Below are positions 4,731-5,980 of a stretch of 5,980 nucleotides of DNA, in pieces. Both the position numbers and the translations under genes were made by a program. Below the pieces are notes generated by a model, which worked only from the letters and a program-made list of their open reading frames with translations, made no database searches and was not told the origin of the DNA. The stretch is from an uncultured Chlamydiae bacterium. Its GTDB lineage: Bacteria; Chlamydiota; Chlamydiia; Chlamydiales; SM23-39. Position 1 is the stretch's first letter; every line of letters starts with the position of its first letter. The stretch covers positions 1 through 5,980 of the forward strand of contig CAIVVG010000066.1 of the NCBI GenBank assembly GCA_903909295.1, in the 5' to 3' direction.

Positions 4731-5022
4731 GTGGCTCATCCAATTGGCGTTGTGTCTCGGAGTGTTCGGACTTTGTTTGTACTCGTACCTCAATGCACAA
4801 AACGAATTGACCGAGCTGAAGATCCACTTGCCAAAAGTAGAAAAAGAGGTGCAGCTCATCCGAGAAGAAAACCGCCGTTTGGCCTATGAGGTGGATCGGT
4901 TTGAGAGCCCCTCTCATTTGATCGAGCTCGCTCACCGCCCTGAGTTTGGCCACCTCAGGCACCCCTTATTGAAAGAGATCCTCACCGTTCCCGAAGCTTT
5001 TGCCAGCAACGACCTCCCATGA
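4723..5022 (+). CDS. ftsL: FtsL-like cell division protein
   Basis: This 99-residue bitopic membrane protein has a very short cytoplasmic N-terminus (MNKW), one membrane segment at about 5-23, and a periplasmic heptad-rich coiled coil at about 27-60 (LTELKIHLPKVEKEV, then IREENRRLAYEV). It ends in a short segment of unknown role. FtsL sequences are poorly conserved, so the call rests on topology, size, coiled coil and position between rsmH and ftsI. In other bacteria FtsL joins FtsB and FtsQ to activate the septal synthase. I choose the ATG at 4723, which overlaps rsmH by 8 nt; a GTG at 4720 directly before it would add one Met. Its stop overlaps the ftsI start in ATGA. It corresponds to CT271. 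Confidence 0.85.
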   Translation: MNKWLIQLALCLGVFGLCLYSYLNAQNELTELKIHLPKVEKEVQLIREENRRLAYEVDRFESPSHLIELAHRPEFGHLRHPLLKEILTVPEAFASNDLP

Positions 5023-5980
5023 AACGCCTCGCCCTCCTCTCCGTCGGTTTAGCAGCACTTTTCTGTCTGCTCATCGTCCGCTTTTATCAAATTCAGATCG
5101 TAGAAGGGGATAAGTGGACCCGTTACGCCTTGGCGCAACACCAGTATGTGGCCATTGAGCCCTTTGTCCGCGGCTCTTTTTATTCCAATACCTCGATCAA
5201 GAAAGGACATCCCGGGGAAAAACAGCCCTTTGTGGTCGACGTCCCGAAATTCCATCTGATGATCGACCCTGAATCGATCCCCGAGCCTGTCAAAGCAAAA
5301 ATGGCCGAAGAGCTTCTCTCGCGCCTTCCCATTCCTCTCGAGCAAAAACAGCGGCTCCGCCCCGAATTTTTCCGGAAAAGCCGCAGCCGCAAACTCGTCG
5401 CCTGGCTCGATCGGACGCAGAGAGCCGCCATCGAAGCGTGGTGGAACGGATTTGCTAAACAAGAAAAGCTCGTTCGGAACGCCCTCTTTTTTGTCTCCGA
5501 CTACAAACGGTCTTATCCCTTCGGGAGCCTCCTCGGATCGGTCCTCCACACAGTCCAAGCCGACCGCGATCCCAAAACCGGGCAGTCCATTCCCACCGGA
5601 GGACTGGAGCTCGTATTCAACCATTACCTCCAAGGGAAGCCGGGCCGCAGAGTGATCACCCGTTCCCCGCGCCATCCGCTTGACACCGGCGTCGTTTTAG
5701 AAACACCCGAAAATGGGGCCGACATCTACCTCACGATCAACCATTACCTGCAGGCAGTGGTGGAGGCCGAGTTGGCCAGGGGAGTGCAAGCAGCGAACGC
5801 CAAAGGGGGTTGGGCGGTGATGATGGACCCCTACAACGGCGAGATTTTGGCCCTTGCGCAGATCCCCTCGTTTGATCCCACTCACTACGCCGATTATTTT
5901 AACGACCCCGCCCTTCTCGAATGCACCCGCGTCAAAGCGATCACCGACTGCTACGAGCCCGGATCGATTTTCAAACCGAT
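5019..5980 (+). CDS. ftsI: Peptidoglycan transpeptidase FtsI (PBP3), 5' part, cut by window end
   Basis: About 320 residues are visible and the frame runs open off the right edge. This is a class B penicillin-binding protein that cross-links septal peptidoglycan. It has a positively charged start and an uncleaved N-terminal anchor (about 3-20), then a PBP dimer/pedestal region (about 40-215, with GGLELVFNHYL at 194-204 and GKPGRR at 206-211). The transpeptidase domain opens with DIYLTINHYLQAVVEAEL (235-252) and AVMMDPYNGEILALAQIPSFDP (266-287). The catalytic motif is SIFK at 316-319 within EPGSIFKP, so the active serine is S316. The SxN and KTG motifs lie beyond the window. The pedestal RG motif is divergent (RGSFYSN at 51-57, without the usual DRNG). 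There is no Shine-Dalgarno; the ATG overlaps the ftsL stop as ATGA, implying translational coupling. It corresponds to CT270; murE would be expected next. Confidence 0.95.
   Translation, partial: MKRLALLSVGLAALFCLLIVRFYQIQIVEGDKWTRYALAQHQYVAIEPFVRGSFYSNTSIKKGHPGEKQPFVVDVPKFHLMIDPESIPEPVKAKMAEELLSRLPIPLEQKQRLRPEFFRKSRSRKLVAWLDRTQRAAIEAWWNGFAKQEKLVRNALFFVSDYKRSYPFGSLLGSVLHTVQADRDPKTGQSIPTGGLELVFNHYLQGKPGRRVITRSPRHPLDTGVVLETPENGADIYLTINHYLQAVVEAELARGVQAANAKGGWAVMMDPYNGEILALAQIPSFDPTHYADYFNDPALLECTRVKAITDCYEPGSIFKP

Noticed and set aside
3764..4962. Minus-strand open frames opposite mraZ, rsmH and ftsL
   Set aside because: Ser/Arg-rich or random composition, antisense to well-supported genes, no ribosome binding sites of note.
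5049..5885. Long minus-strand open frame opposite ftsI (5049-5675) and smaller ones nearby
   Set aside because: The plus-strand frame has clear PBP motifs through the SxxK box. The antisense frame is open because of codon bias.

Overview
The gene order and protein families point to a member of the Chlamydiae, most likely an environmental (non-Chlamydiaceae) lineage. From memory, Chlamydia trachomatis carries dnaA2 (CT275), a small TPR protein (CT274), a conserved hypothetical protein (CT273), rsmH/mraW (CT272), an FtsL-like protein (CT271) and pbp3/ftsI (CT270) in this order, and the window follows it. It differs in having mraZ at the head of the division cluster, which I associate with environmental chlamydiae. 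By eye the coding regions are about 50% G+C, higher than I expect for cultured chlamydiae. Species cannot be named from the sequence.

Layout. (1) 35-613, plus strand: an unrecognised 192-residue protein with one membrane segment and an acidic tail. It converges on dnaA, and the two stop codons share one TTAA. (2) 610-2992, minus strand: three genes read right to left, the CT273-like protein, the CT274-like TPR protein, and dnaA (second chlamydial paralogue by synteny). The first two are 3 nt apart. A 154-nt gap holding an imperfect inverted repeat separates them from dnaA, and that repeat may act as a terminator. (3) 2993-3301: a 309-nt divergent regulatory region with an AT-rich core, two exact TATAAT hexamers and two MraZ-type operator pairs in opposite orientations. 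(4) 3302-5980, plus strand: the start of the division and cell-wall (dcw) cluster, mraZ, rsmH, ftsL and ftsI, with 4-nt spacing or overlapping ends. ftsI is cut by the window edge just after its catalytic SxxK motif.

How it works together. MraZ probably represses its own operon through the operator next to its start codon. RsmH methylates 16S rRNA, FtsL is a small membrane scaffold, and FtsI (PBP3) is the septal transpeptidase. The divergent operon and the replication initiator gene share the locus, so replication and division genes meet at one control region. I see no wholly new multi-gene system. The most interesting items are the paired inverted MraZ operators, the repeat element in front of dnaA, the altered DNA-recognition motif of this DnaA, and the uncharacterised CT273/CT274 pair.
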